17,969 nucleotides of DNA from UBA9337 sp036584565 (GCA_036584565.1 JAZHDF010000060.1:1-17969); one strand, 5' to 3'. Shown: positions 1-7,809, counted from the first letter of the stretch. Notes: a model not told the origin generated them from the sequence alone. Numbers and translations: made by a program.

Positions 1-107
1 TTAAATTCTAAAACTCACAAGTTCGTTAAGAATTTATATTTTTCAGGATGACAAAAAATATATTATGACAAACCAAAAGTGAAGGAGATAAAGAGCGAGT
101 ATGTCAT

Positions 108-165
108 GCTGAACTCGATTTGGCATCCGGAGATACCTTAAGATAAACTCAAGGATGGTTTTTTT
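108..165 (+). repeat. Degenerate dispersed palindromic repeat with terminator-like end
   Basis: The stretch opens with TGTCATGCTGAACTCGATTT and continues into GGCATCC, and ends with CAAGGATGG followed by seven T. Left half and right half can pair imperfectly (CATCC at 124-128 with GGATG at 153-157, GAG with CTC inside). The opening resembles a family of short repeats of the form GTCATGCTGAACT...CAGCATC that I associate with many small bacterial genomes; this is from memory, not a search. A second fragment resembling the right end, TTCAGGATGACA, lies at about 43-54. The T run after the stem means it could also terminate a gene lying left of the window. The rest of 1-262 shows no credible coding region. 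Confidence 0.4.
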
Positions 166-262
166 GCATTTTTTTCGATTTTGTGTTAAAATCTTTTTTA
201 AATAAGTTCTTTTTTGTTTTAGGGAAGAAAGACGATAAAAAATAACCCAAGGGAGCCGAAAA

Positions 263-703
263 ATGAAGAAGCTAATAATTTTTTTGACAGTTGTTTTTTT
301 GTCCGTAAATTGCGGGGAATGTTTGGCCATTGATTTCAATGCCACTTGGACGCATGACGGTGTCGGAAACTTGGGCTTTAAAATTTATCAACTAAATACC
401 CAAACACTGGAGAGGGTCAGAGAAATAGTGATAGAGGGGGCCGATGTAAGAGTAGCCGCCATTACCGGAGCGCCGGATAATGTTATCTCCTGGTGGGTTT
501 GTACGGCTTATTCTTCGACTGAACAATCCGGTGTTTCCAATATTCTGGTCTTTGACCCTATTTCGGGGAGATCGGCGCCTTATTTGAAAGCAATCTTGAT
601 ATCTCTGGATTTGAATAAGCTGGATGATGAAAAATATCGCCTGGAGAAATTACGAGAAATAAAAATTCTGGAGGAGGAAAAAAAGATAAGACTAACGGTC
701 TGA
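263..703 (+). CDS. Small secreted protein with one fibronectin-type-III-like domain
   Basis: A 146-residue protein. Residues 1-22 look like a Sec signal peptide: MKK, a hydrophobic core LIIFLTVVFLSV, and a possible signal peptidase I site after CLA. The Cys at 17 is not in a good lipobox, so a lipoprotein is less likely. The mature part (about 24-100) has the look of an FnIII-like beta sandwich: ATW early, then a late stretch with SWWVCTAYSSTEQSGVSN, which resembles the Y-x-V-x-A-x-D/S-x-x-G-x-E-S-x-x-S-N signature of such domains. The tail (115-146) is charged and probably helical. Unlike most genes here it has a purine-rich Shine-Dalgarno-like AAGGGAG about 8 bases before ATG. A hairpin terminator follows. 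Function is unknown; an exported adhesion or binding domain is the reasonable guess. Confidence 0.8.
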   Translation: MKKLIIFLTVVFLSVNCGECLAIDFNATWTHDGVGNLGFKIYQLNTQTLERVREIVIEGADVRVAAITGAPDNVISWWVCTAYSSTEQSGVSNILVFDPISGRSAPYLKAILISLDLNKLDDEKYRLEKLREIKILEEEKKIRLTV

Positions 704-722
704 TTTATAGCTCCGCATCAAA

Positions 723-760
723 AACCAATCGCCACCGGCATTTGCTAGTGGCGGTTTTTA
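723..760 (+). terminator. Rho-independent terminator after the secreted-protein gene
   Basis: GCCAC and GTGGC pair around an inner GCA/TGC, with a short loop, and GGTTTTT follows. It starts 20 bases after the stop of the secreted-protein gene and separates it from the rubrerythrin unit. Confidence 0.75.
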
Positions 761-778
761 AATTATAACGGACCAAAG

Positions 779-807
779 ATGACATTTTTAGGTTGATATG
801 CTAGAAT
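779..807 (+). promoter_or_regulatory. Predicted sigma70-type promoter for the rubrerythrin unit
   Basis: The -35 box ATGACA (779-784) and -10 box TAGAAT (802-807) are separated by 17 bases, and TGC just before the -10 gives an extended -10. It lies right after a terminator and about 46 bases before the next start codon. Prediction by eye only. Confidence 0.55.
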
Positions 808-852
808 ATTAATAAGTTCTTGGCCTAATAATTCGATAATTTATAAAAAACT

Positions 853-1371
853 ATGAAAACATATATTTGCGAAATCTGCGGAGACGCTTATCTGGGAGAT
901 GAAAAACCGCACCAATGTCCTTTTTGCGGTTCGGGCAAGGATTATATCAAAGAAGGAAGCGAGGCTCGTCCGATTATCAATGAAATTATCGAGATAAGCG
1001 AAAAAAGTCGAGAAAATTTGATGAAGACCTTGCGTCTGGAGATAAATGCGGTGGTTTCTTATAGGTGCATGGCAAATAAAACCGATAAATATGAGATCAA
1101 GGCAATGTATAAAAGATTGGCCAAGGTTGAATTGGAGCATGCCGAGATTGCTACAAAATTGTTAAAAATAGATCTTCCTGAATTAGTGGAAAAAACTTGC
1201 GCCGATAGCGATAAGGATAATTTTGATGAAACGATAAAATTGGAGGATAACGCCTCCAAGCTTTATGCTATTTTCGGCCAAGAGGCTCCGGAGGCGGAAA
1301 TAAAAAAATTCTTCGCCGCTTTGACGGTGGTGGAAAAAGAACATATTGATTTGATAAAAAATTACCTTTAA
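853..1371 (+). CDS. Rubrerythrin-like protein (N-terminal rubredoxin-like zinc/iron ribbon plus ferritin-like diiron domain)
   Basis: 172 residues in two domains. Residues 1-30 are a small rubredoxin-like ribbon with two CxxC pairs (Cys6, Cys9, Cys22, Cys25). Residues about 40-172 are a four-helix ferritin-like domain with the diiron ligand pattern: Glu63, an ExxH at Glu93/His96, Glu131, and a second ExxH at Glu161/His164. This order, ribbon first, is that of reverse rubrerythrins, whereas classical rubrerythrins carry the ribbon at the C-terminus. The family reduces hydrogen peroxide or handles iron in anaerobes and microaerophiles. All ligands are present, so it should be active. The start is ATG after TATAAAAAACT. 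Only 3 bases separate it from the downstream phosphoesterase, so the two are probably co-transcribed. Confidence 0.9.
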   Translation: MKTYICEICGDAYLGDEKPHQCPFCGSGKDYIKEGSEARPIINEIIEISEKSRENLMKTLRLEINAVVSYRCMANKTDKYEIKAMYKRLAKVELEHAEIATKLLKIDLPELVEKTCADSDKDNFDETIKLEDNASKLYAIFGQEAPEAEIKKFFAALTVVEKEHIDLIKNYL

Positions 1372-1374
1372 TTT

Positions 1375-2076
1375 ATGGATAGCCAGGTCGTCCCAAAGAG
1401 GACTCACACATTGATAATTTCCGATTTTCATCTGGGTTCCAAAGTGAGCAGGAGTCAGGATTTGATAAATTTTTTGTCCGGTTTCAGATTTAAAAAACTA
1501 ATCCTACTCGGGGATATTTTTGAAAGTTTAAATTTTAATCGACTTAATGAGACTGATTGGAAATTAATCTCTTTAATCGGGGAAATATCCAAAAAATCAA
1601 AAGTAATCTGGGTGGCGGGCAATCATGATTTGGGCTTGACCGGTTTTTTGGGCAGCTTGACGGATATCAAAGTTTGCAATTTTCACAGTTGGAAATATCA
1701 GGGCAAAAAATATTTAGCTATTCACGGTCATCAATTCGACAATTTTTTGGTCGATAACGCCGTAATTAGCTTTTTGGCCAATTGGATTTATAATTTTATC
1801 CAAATTTTAGACTTTAAAGATAAAAGAATCAGCCGGGCTATCAAGAGAAAAAGCAAAGGTTGGCTTCGAATTTCCAATAAAGTCGCGCAAAGAGCCATTA
1901 TTTACGCCAGAGTGATGCAGGCGGATTATATATTTTGCGGCCATACCCACAAAGCGATGGAGATGGACAAACGGGAAGTTAAGTATTATAATTGCGGGTG
2001 CTGGACTGATGAGCCGGCAACCTATATTACCCTAGACGAAGAGGAAATAAAGATATGTGAATACGGAAATAATTAA
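1375..2076 (+). CDS. LpxH-like calcineurin-family metallophosphoesterase
   Basis: 233 residues with the five metallophosphoesterase motifs in order: SDFHLG (Asp17, His19), GDIFE (Asp47), GNHD (Asn83, His84), HGH (His117) and GHTH (His190, His192). The C-terminal YYNCGCWTDEPATYITL is typical of the UDP-2,3-diacylglucosamine pyrophosphatase (LpxH) branch and its relatives. The middle block contains Glu (GDIFE) where many relatives have Asp. In Gram-negative bacteria LpxH makes lipid X, but no other lipid A gene is in this window, and CPR bacteria generally lack that pathway, so the substrate is probably another phosphodiester or nucleotide. ATG follows the rubrerythrin stop by 3 bases. The family call is firm; the substrate is unknown. 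Confidence 0.88.
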   Translation: MDSQVVPKRTHTLIISDFHLGSKVSRSQDLINFLSGFRFKKLILLGDIFESLNFNRLNETDWKLISLIGEISKKSKVIWVAGNHDLGLTGFLGSLTDIKVCNFHSWKYQGKKYLAIHGHQFDNFLVDNAVISFLANWIYNFIQILDFKDKRISRAIKRKSKGWLRISNKVAQRAIIYARVMQADYIFCGHTHKAMEMDKREVKYYNCGCWTDEPATYITLDEEEIKICEYGNN

Positions 2077-2149
2077 AAATTAAAAGTTTTTTTTAATTTG
2101 ATATTTGTTTGTAACTTGTTTCTTGGAATTTTGGAATTTTGAAATATAT

Positions 2150-2220
2150 TGGAGATTAGCCAAGCGGTAAGGCAACGGGTTCTGATCCCGTGATCGGGGG
2201 TTCGAATCCCTCATCTCCAA
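2150..2220 (+). tRNA. tRNA-Gln (anticodon CTG)
   Basis: A 71-base cloverleaf folds cleanly. The acceptor stem is TGGAGAT with ATCTCCA, discriminator A. The D arm is GCC...GGC with GG in the loop; the anticodon stem is ACGGG/CCCGT around loop TTCTGAT, giving anticodon CTG, which reads CAG. The T arm is GGGGG TTCGAAT CCCTC with one G-T pair. CCA is not encoded and must be added by a CCA-adding enzyme. A GatB gene later in the window suggests this tRNA is first charged with glutamate and then amidated. Confidence 0.95.
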
Positions 2221-2262
2221 CATAGAAGTGCCGGAAAATTATTTGCAAATAAAATAAAAATT

Positions 2263-3384
2263 ATGAAAATAGCCATTCAGGCGGCCGATTTGGACAATAA
2301 AAGAATCGACGGAACCAGGGTTTACCTTTTAAATGTCCTCAAATATTTGGGAAAAATTTCATCAAAAGATGAATTTTTTATTTATCACCGCAATGATTTC
2401 AATCCGGCTCTCGAGCCCGCCGATTTTCCGAATTATAAAATAAAGAAATTGGGTGATTTTAAACTTTGGACTCAGACCAAATTTGCTTTTAGTATCCGGC
2501 GGGATAAACCGGATATCTTGTGGATGCCGATGCACAACTTGCCTTTTTTGAGGCGAAGAGCGCTCAAGACAATCGTGACAATTCATGACTTGGCCTTCAA
2601 GAAATTCCCCCGGACCTTCCCCAAGCGGGATTTGCTTAAACTCAATTTCTTGACCGGTTTGGCGGTTAATTTTTCCGACAAAATTATTGCCGTTTCAGAA
2701 TCAACCAAGGCGGATATTCTGGAGTTTTACCCCAAAATCAAACCGGAGAAAATAAAAGTTATTTATCACGGTTTTGACGCGGAACTTTTTCAAAAAAATT
2801 ATCCCGAGGAGTCGGAAAAAGCGGTTTTGGAGCGGTATGCGCTGGAGTCGAAAAAATACTTCCTATATGTCGGAGCGATTCAGCCCAGGAAAAATCTGCC
2901 TGTTTTGATTCGAGCCTTTGAAATGTACAAAGAGGAGCAAGGTGGGGATTATAAGTTGGTTTTGGCCGGCGGACGAGCTTGGTGTTGGGAAGAAACTCTC
3001 AACTTGGTAAAAAAAAGTCCTTGGCAAAAGGAAATTGTTTTGACTGATAAAATACCCTTTGAGGATTTGGCGATTTTGTATCGGCACGCCCGGCTATTTG
3101 TCTTTCCTTCCCTTTATGAGGGTTTTGGAATTCCGGTCTTGGAGGCTTTCGCTTCGCGAGTACCCGTCGTGGTTGCCAAAAATTCCAGCTTGACGGAAGT
3201 GGGCGGAGAGGCGGCGGAATATTTTCAAAGTGATCAGCCTTCCGATTTAAAAGAGAAAATTAGCGGACTTCTTGAAAATGAAGAACTTCAAAAAGAGCTG
3301 GTGACCAAAGGCGAATCGCAACTCCGGAAATTTTCTTGGGAAAAGTGCGCTCAAGAAACTTGGAATTATTTGACGGAAAAATAA
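2263..3384 (+). CDS. Glycosyltransferase, GT4 family (GT-B fold)
   Basis: 373 residues, with the usual size and two-domain layout of GT4 enzymes. The N-terminal domain (1-190) includes DGTRVY near residue 16 and a TIHDLAF segment at about 106. The C-terminal nucleotide-sugar domain starts at about 196 with KKYFLYVGAIQPRKN, the GT4 hinge signature. The catalytic E-x7-E motif is intact (Glu286, Glu294, in LYEGFGIPVLEAF), followed by VPVVVAKNSSLTEVGGEAA. The protein is cytoplasmic or membrane-associated and would add sugars to a surface glycan or glycolipid; donor and acceptor cannot be told. The start is ATG after AAAAATT, 42 bases after the tRNA, and it may be read through from the tRNA promoter. 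Confidence 0.92.
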   Translation: MKIAIQAADLDNKRIDGTRVYLLNVLKYLGKISSKDEFFIYHRNDFNPALEPADFPNYKIKKLGDFKLWTQTKFAFSIRRDKPDILWMPMHNLPFLRRRALKTIVTIHDLAFKKFPRTFPKRDLLKLNFLTGLAVNFSDKIIAVSESTKADILEFYPKIKPEKIKVIYHGFDAELFQKNYPEESEKAVLERYALESKKYFLYVGAIQPRKNLPVLIRAFEMYKEEQGGDYKLVLAGGRAWCWEETLNLVKKSPWQKEIVLTDKIPFEDLAILYRHARLFVFPSLYEGFGIPVLEAFASRVPVVVAKNSSLTEVGGEAAEYFQSDQPSDLKEKISGLLENEELQKELVTKGESQLRKFSWEKCAQETWNYLTEK

Positions 3385-3388
3385 TCGT

Positions 3389-3778
3389 TTATTTTCTAAG
3401 AGGCAAAATTATTTTTAGAAAATAAAACAAGATTAAGGTTAAAATTGCGGACATAACAGCTATTACTACCGGCGAAAAATCCAACGAGGCGATAATTATC
3501 ACTAGCAAAGAAAAACAAAGAATCAAAAAAAGCGTTCCTTGATCGGACTCTTTTTTTATTTCCGGAAGCTTAAAATCGGAAGTTAGGAAATAGAGACTGA
3601 TAATTATCAAAAGAATCGCGCTGATGATGCGGGAGAAACTTAAATAACCTGAAATAAAACCGGGAATCAGCATTTCCGTTAGCAGGGCGCCGAACCAGAC
3701 AATCAAAAACAGATTGAGGATATTTTTAAAGATTCGGAGCAGTATTATTTTTTGATAAGTTTTCATCTTGAAAGTCAT
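3389..3778 (-). CDS. Small four-TM membrane protein of unknown function
   Basis: 129 residues with about four hydrophobic helices (roughly 18-38, 48-66, 81-98 and 103-124) and short basic ends. A polar loop at 68-80 lies between TM2 and TM3. No catalytic motif is visible and I do not recognise the family. It is the last gene of a tight minus-strand set, starting 9 bases after the previous stop, so it likely serves the same envelope process as the GT-C-like protein. Met1 or Met5 could be the start. Confidence 0.75.
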   Translation of the reverse strand: MTFKMKTYQKIILLRIFKNILNLFLIVWFGALLTEMLIPGFISGYLSFSRIISAILLIIISLYFLTSDFKLPEIKKESDQGTLFLILCFSLLVIIIASLDFSPVVIAVMSAILTLILFYFLKIILPLRK

Positions 3779-3787
3779 ATTTTTCGG

Positions 3788-4729
3788 TTAATTTTTAAAT
3801 CCGAAACGATAAAGGATTTTCTTTTTTAAATCGGCCAAGAATAAATAAAAGTTTTTCCAAGTGGCCTGGCGGCGAAATTCCAAATCGATATTTTTAATTT
3901 TTAGTTCCGAGGGATTGTTCGATAATTCAAAACGGAAATCCTTGCCGGATAGGTCGTTTAGTCTGTAGAGGGGGATTTCGCAGGAATATTTTTTGGCGGA
4001 AAGTTTTGATTTTTGCAAATGGCAATTTTCTTTGAGCAAGAGACTTTCTTCTCCGACCGTAATCGGATTTTTTATTTTTTCCGGGTCCGGGTCGGTTAAT
4101 TTTCGTTTGGTTCGGTTTTCAACAAAGTAAAATTTGGAATTTTCTTCGGTTTTAAAAATTGTGCCGTCGGGATGACTGGCATTTAAATCGGCCAGTTTTT
4201 GTTTTTCGTAACTGCTCAGGTCGACTTGGTTTTCCGAGATATTGTCCCAATTGTAACCGAGCGCTAAGAGCGTTTCCGGGCTGTCGATCGGCGTTTGTTT
4301 TTGGTTGCCGATTATAAAGACCGAATCTTCGATGGAGGACAGTCGGTTTTCTTCTTTTCCTTCCAGGTTGGACAAATTTTCTCCCGAAGGATAAAAGAAG
4401 GCCTTGAAAGATTTTTGGGCTATGACTTCTTGATTTAAATCATTAAGCGGTCCTTTTTCCAAGCGGAGAGTGATCTGAACATGAGAAAAGTTTGCGGGGG
4501 TGGAGGCGAAAAAAGATAAAACTTTTTCTTCTTGAAAGAGGTCGGTGATGGTGTTTTTGAGACTGTTGACATTTTTGAAGGAGTAGGTGAAATATTGGGA
4601 GGGAAAAATTATCTTATAAGCCAGAAAAGCGAAGAATAGGAAAAATCCGAAAAATATCAAGCCGTTTAAACGACGATAAGACTGTTGATGTTTTTTATTT
4701 AATTGGAGGGAATTTATGGTAGGCGACAT
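3788..4729 (-). CDS. Single-TM anchored extracytoplasmic protein with S-layer-associated-type repeats
   Basis: 313 residues. The N-terminus is basic and cytoplasmic, with one TM helix at about 22-41, so the rest should face outward. Two segments resemble a repeat I associate with Parcubacteria surface proteins (VYLIENGKKR-x-I-x-S...): residues 137-164 (VFIIGNQ...PIDSPETLLALGYNWDNI) and residues 186-215 (HPDGTIFK, then KFYFVENRTKRKL). This resemblance is from memory and needs a profile search. The protein sits 7 bases after the GT-C-like gene stop and 9 bases before the 4-TM gene. It may be an accessory or scaffold in surface-layer or glycan assembly. Confidence 0.75.
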   Translation of the reverse strand: MSPTINSLQLNKKHQQSYRRLNGLIFFGFFLFFAFLAYKIIFPSQYFTYSFKNVNSLKNTITDLFQEEKVLSFFASTPANFSHVQITLRLEKGPLNDLNQEVIAQKSFKAFFYPSGENLSNLEGKEENRLSSIEDSVFIIGNQKQTPIDSPETLLALGYNWDNISENQVDLSSYEKQKLADLNASHPDGTIFKTEENSKFYFVENRTKRKLTDPDPEKIKNPITVGEESLLLKENCHLQKSKLSAKKYSCEIPLYRLNDLSGKDFRFELSNNPSELKIKNIDLEFRRQATWKNFYLFLADLKKKILYRFGFKN

Positions 4730-4736
4730 AGTTGTT

Positions 4737-6659
4737 TTAGGGTAATATTTGAAAAATTAAGCCTTGGACTGTTTGGGTTTCTCGGCGCGGAAGAGTGGAG
4801 AGGGATTTTTCTGAAATTAATCGGTCGGATTTTATTTCGTATTTATCGATTAGAACCAAACTTTCTTTGGAAAAAATTTTTTGATAATAATCTTTTTTGT
4901 CTGTTGGCGCCAACAGATAAATGCGAGAATATTGAGTAGTGTCTATCTTTTCCAAATCTTGATAATTAAAAAAGTAAACGGCGCTTTTGCCGAAAACGGA
5001 ATTGAGCGGATCGGCCATCATTTCATATTTGTCACCCGTAGCCAATTGGTCAACCAGGATCAAGTCGGTCGGTGAAAATTTCTGACTGAGCGCTTGGGTG
5101 TCAGCGAGGAGGTTTTTGGTCGGAATAAAAGTCAAATAATTCACAAAAGGCTTAAAGTTGAAAAAGAGAATGACCGGAAAAACAACCAGCCCCCAGACGA
5201 GCTTTTTCTTGCCGGAAAGATGTCCCAGCGGGAGGAGGGAATAAAAGAGAAAAAGAGGCAGGATGGCAAAGGAAAAGCGTCTAAGCATCCAGGGATGCTC
5301 TGGGGTTATTTGGGGACTGATGAGATAGATCAAAGCCGGCAGAACGATAAATAAGGGAATGAGTTGGAGATATTTTTTTTGTTTAAGGAAATAAAAAATT
5401 CCGCCCAGACCGAAAAATATCGGGGTCAAGATTCCGTAAAGGCCCAAAACCTTGAACAAATCGAAGATTGAAAGGAGGGAGTTGCTTTTGTTGAGGTCCT
5501 TGGCGTTTTCTTGGATATTTTCCAGCGAAGCTTTGAGGATGGATTTGTAAAGATAGATATCAACCACCAGATTCCAGAGAAAAATAACAAAAATTACGGC
5601 CAAAAAAAGAACGGTTAGGGGCAGGAAGTGTTTTTTGATAATTCTGCGGGATTTTTTGTTTATAAATAGCAGGGCAACTCCCATAATAAAGAAGGCGAGG
5701 CCCTCGATCCGGGTGAAAATCAAAAGTCCCAAACTCAAGAAAAATAAGATAAATTCAGGTTTTTTTATTTTTTCGGACTGCGTCGATTCAAAAAATAGAA
5801 TAGTCGCCAAAAGCCCGGTCCATAAAAGCGACACAGCCATATTTTCGGTCAAGGTAAATTTACTAAACCACATAAAACAAAAAGAAGAAGCCGGAATGAT
5901 GAAGCTGAAAATTTGCAGACTTATTCTTTCTTTTATATTCCGTTCTTTCTTGGCGGTCAATTTTTCAATCAAAAGGAAGAAAGCCAGGAAAAAAACATAG
6001 AGCAATATTCCGTTGGCTACGGCAAATCCGGGGAGGCCGAGAAAGGAGTAGAAGATTGCCAACCAAGCGATATAAGCAAGCGGAAATTGAGTAACCAGAC
6101 GGCCTTCATCGGTGTAATAAAAACCGGGAAAATTAAAAGCTTTGGTGGAGGTTAAGGCCTGACAGTAGGCTTGATAGAAATTTTTTTTCAAAAAATTTTC
6201 CTCTTGAAAATCGTTCAGCTTGTCGATTAGGCAGTTTTTGATTTTTTCTTTTTGGATGTTATTAATTGCAAAAAAATCATTGCTAACCGGGGTGGAAAAG
6301 GCCAATTGCCCGTTTTGCGCCAAGCGAATGGCGGCCTGGCTGATGGAAGCTTGGTCTCGACCCGAAAAAATAGTCGGAGCGGAAAAATAGACGAAGGTTA
6401 CGGAGCAAGCAATAAATAAAAGATTGAAAAGGATAAAGCCGGGAGATGTCTTGATCAAGGCGGAAAAGACAAAGCGAATACTGCCGGCGGCTACCAGGGC
6501 GATTAAGAGGGAGACCGACCACCAATAAAAAATACCCGCCAAGGACAATAAATAGGCTCCCCAAGCGATGATTATCCAAAAAAGCGATAAGTATATGAAA
6601 AATTTATAACGGTTATTATCTCTTGTTTCTCTCATAATTAAACTATAAAGCCAAATCAT
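4737..6659 (-). CDS. Large polytopic membrane protein, probable GT-C type glycosyltransferase
   Basis: 640 residues with roughly ten to twelve hydrophobic helices over residues 18-500 and a soluble C-terminal part of about 120 residues. The first large outer loop carries IFSGRDQASISQAA at 97-110 with an acidic residue at 102, at the place where GT-C enzymes (PMT, ArnT, RgtA-D-like) hold their catalytic Asp/Glu. A second acidic loop contains YYTDEGRLVTQFPLAYIAW, also typical of this group. GT-C enzymes move sugars from polyprenyl-phosphate carriers onto acceptors outside the membrane. The longest frame starts at 6659; an ATG at 6635 (MRETRDNN) with an AT-rich leader TTTAATT fits this genome's start style and is as likely. 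First gene of a three-gene minus-strand set. Confidence 0.82.
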   Translation of the reverse strand: MIWLYSLIMRETRDNNRYKFFIYLSLFWIIIAWGAYLLSLAGIFYWWSVSLLIALVAAGSIRFVFSALIKTSPGFILFNLLFIACSVTFVYFSAPTIFSGRDQASISQAAIRLAQNGQLAFSTPVSNDFFAINNIQKEKIKNCLIDKLNDFQEENFLKKNFYQAYCQALTSTKAFNFPGFYYTDEGRLVTQFPLAYIAWLAIFYSFLGLPGFAVANGILLYVFFLAFFLLIEKLTAKKERNIKERISLQIFSFIIPASSFCFMWFSKFTLTENMAVSLLWTGLLATILFFESTQSEKIKKPEFILFFLSLGLLIFTRIEGLAFFIMGVALLFINKKSRRIIKKHFLPLTVLFLAVIFVIFLWNLVVDIYLYKSILKASLENIQENAKDLNKSNSLLSIFDLFKVLGLYGILTPIFFGLGGIFYFLKQKKYLQLIPLFIVLPALIYLISPQITPEHPWMLRRFSFAILPLFLFYSLLPLGHLSGKKKLVWGLVVFPVILFFNFKPFVNYLTFIPTKNLLADTQALSQKFSPTDLILVDQLATGDKYEMMADPLNSVFGKSAVYFFNYQDLEKIDTTQYSRIYLLAPTDKKDYYQKIFSKESLVLIDKYEIKSDRLISEKSLSTLPRRETQTVQGLIFQILP

Positions 6660-6739
6660 TCTCTTGGCAAGGTTGTCCGGATTTGTAAAATAGGGTAGAA
6701 TTTTATTGAGAGAAGAATCATTTTATAAAATTTTAAAGT

Positions 6740-6889
6740 TCCAATTAAAAATTTCAAACCTTGCATACCGGCAGGCAGGCAGATGCCAAATTTTTAAAGT
6801 TTGAAATTATTTTTATATTTTCGATTATTGTATTTTATAAATTGAGTCATTTGAAATTCATTTAAAATTTTTAATTGGATATTTGGCAT
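6740..6889. repeat. Nested inverted repeats with a GC-rich core in the divergent intergenic region
   Basis: Between the GT-C-like gene (minus) and the 4-TM gene (plus) three inverted repeats are nested or interleaved: TCCAATTAAAAATTT (6740-6754) with its exact complement at 6865-6879; AATTTCAAAC (6750-6759) with GTTTGAAATT (6799-6808); ATGCCAAAT (6783-6791) with ATTTGGCAT (6881-6889). A GC-rich element CCGGCAGGCAGGC (6768-6780) sits inside. Promoters for both flanking genes must also be here, but I cannot place them reliably. Confidence 0.6.
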
Positions 6890-6899
6890 TTATTGTATT

Positions 6900-7274
6900 A
6901 TGTCCTTAAGAACCTATTTTTGGAGTTTAATATCGAGTACTCTTTTAGCCTCGGGCGCGTGGGTTTTTGTGCTTTTATATATTGATCCTTACGAGTCCGG
7001 CATAGTCGGACAAGGGCTTTTTTACCTGAGCTTCTGGTTGTTTATTTTCGGTGTGTTGGTCAATATTTTTGTCTGGCTGAGAGCCAAATTTTTGGGCGCG
7101 GAGGGCGCGATTCGGACGATAGGATTGAGTTTCCGACAGGGTTTTTTGACCGCCTCTCTCCTTTTAACACTTTTGATCTTGAGGGCCAATGAATATCTGA
7201 TCTGGTGGGTGGGTCTGCTGGTGACAGCCGGATTTTTTTTGATCGAGTTGTATTTTTTGAGTCGGGAGGAATAA
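6900..7274 (+). CDS. Small four-TM membrane protein of unknown function
   Basis: 124 residues with four predicted helices (about 8-28, 39-61, 81-95 and 99-119), a short polar loop RAKFLGAEGAIR between TM2 and TM3, and an acidic tail SREE. I do not recognise a named family; proteins of this size and shape are common in CPR genomes. It lies 40 bases before the dCMP deaminase gene on the same strand and may be its operon partner, but nothing links it to nucleotide metabolism. Confidence 0.7.
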   Translation: MSLRTYFWSLISSTLLASGAWVFVLLYIDPYESGIVGQGLFYLSFWLFIFGVLVNIFVWLRAKFLGAEGAIRTIGLSFRQGFLTASLLLTLLILRANEYLIWWVGLLVTAGFFLIELYFLSREE

Positions 7275-7314
7275 ATTTTTTTATAAAAAATAACAAATCG
7301 CTACAAATTGATTT

Positions 7315-7809
7315 ATGAAAAACGATAAGAAAAAAGATTATTTGAATTGGGACGATACCTTTATCCTGATGTCCGATTTGATCGCTCAGCGCTCCAAAGA
7401 TCCCAATACTCAAACGGGGGCTTGTATCGTCAATGATGAAAATGTCGTCAAAGGAATGGGTTATAACGGTTTTCCTCGCGGTTGCCATGATGATAAATTG
7501 CCTTGGAGTCGAGAGGGGGAGACTTTGAGTACCAAGTACGCTTATGTGGTGCATGCCGAGGCCAACGCGATTATGAACGCCGACGGTAGCGTTAAAGGTT
7601 GCAAGATGTATTGTCATTTATTTCCTTGCAATGAATGCGCCAAGGCGATTATCCAGAGCGGTATAAAAGAAGTTATTTATGAATCGGATAAATATGCAAA
7701 ACTGGATATTTTTAAAGCGTCCCGCAAGATGCTCAGGATGGCCGGCATTAAATTGAGGAAGCATCAACCTAGGTACAAATTAGTTTTAGAAAAAATAATT
7801 AAAAAATAA
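7315..7809 (+). CDS. Deoxycytidylate (dCMP) deaminase
   Basis: 164 residues, normal family length. The zinc-dependent cytidine deaminase-fold motifs are intact: His80-Ala-Glu82 (HAEANAI; His binds zinc and Glu shuttles the proton) and Pro104-Cys-x-x-Cys108 (FPCNECAK). The N-terminal WDDTFILMSDLIAQRSKDPNTQTGA is typical of the dCMP deaminase/ComEB group. It would convert dCMP to dUMP, the substrate of the ThyX-like enzyme two genes downstream. The next gene starts 3 bases after the stop, so they are co-transcribed. Confidence 0.93.
   Translation: MKNDKKKDYLNWDDTFILMSDLIAQRSKDPNTQTGACIVNDENVVKGMGYNGFPRGCHDDKLPWSREGETLSTKYAYVVHAEANAIMNADGSVKGCKMYCHLFPCNECAKAIIQSGIKEVIYESDKYAKLDIFKASRKMLRMAGIKLRKHQPRYKLVLEKIIKK

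Noticed and set aside
43..345. Minus-strand open frame of 100 codons at the left end
   Set aside because: It overlaps the secreted-protein gene and runs through repeat and hairpin sequence; low-complexity Lys/Phe/Leu content and no family signature.
3388..3426. Bidirectional terminator between convergent genes (TTTATTTTCTAA/TTAGAAAATAAA)
   Set aside because: The 12-bp inverted repeat is exact but purely A/T-rich apart from one C-G pair, lacks a T run and overlaps the last codons of the minus-strand gene; too weak to call.
5635..6155. Plus-strand open frames inside the GT-C-like gene
   Set aside because: They are antisense to a long, well-formed membrane protein frame; Lys/Ser-rich and without motifs.
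7060..7617. Minus-strand 185-codon frame over the deaminase region
   Set aside because: It is antisense to dCMP deaminase with intact zinc motifs and to the 4-TM gene; no recognisable family.
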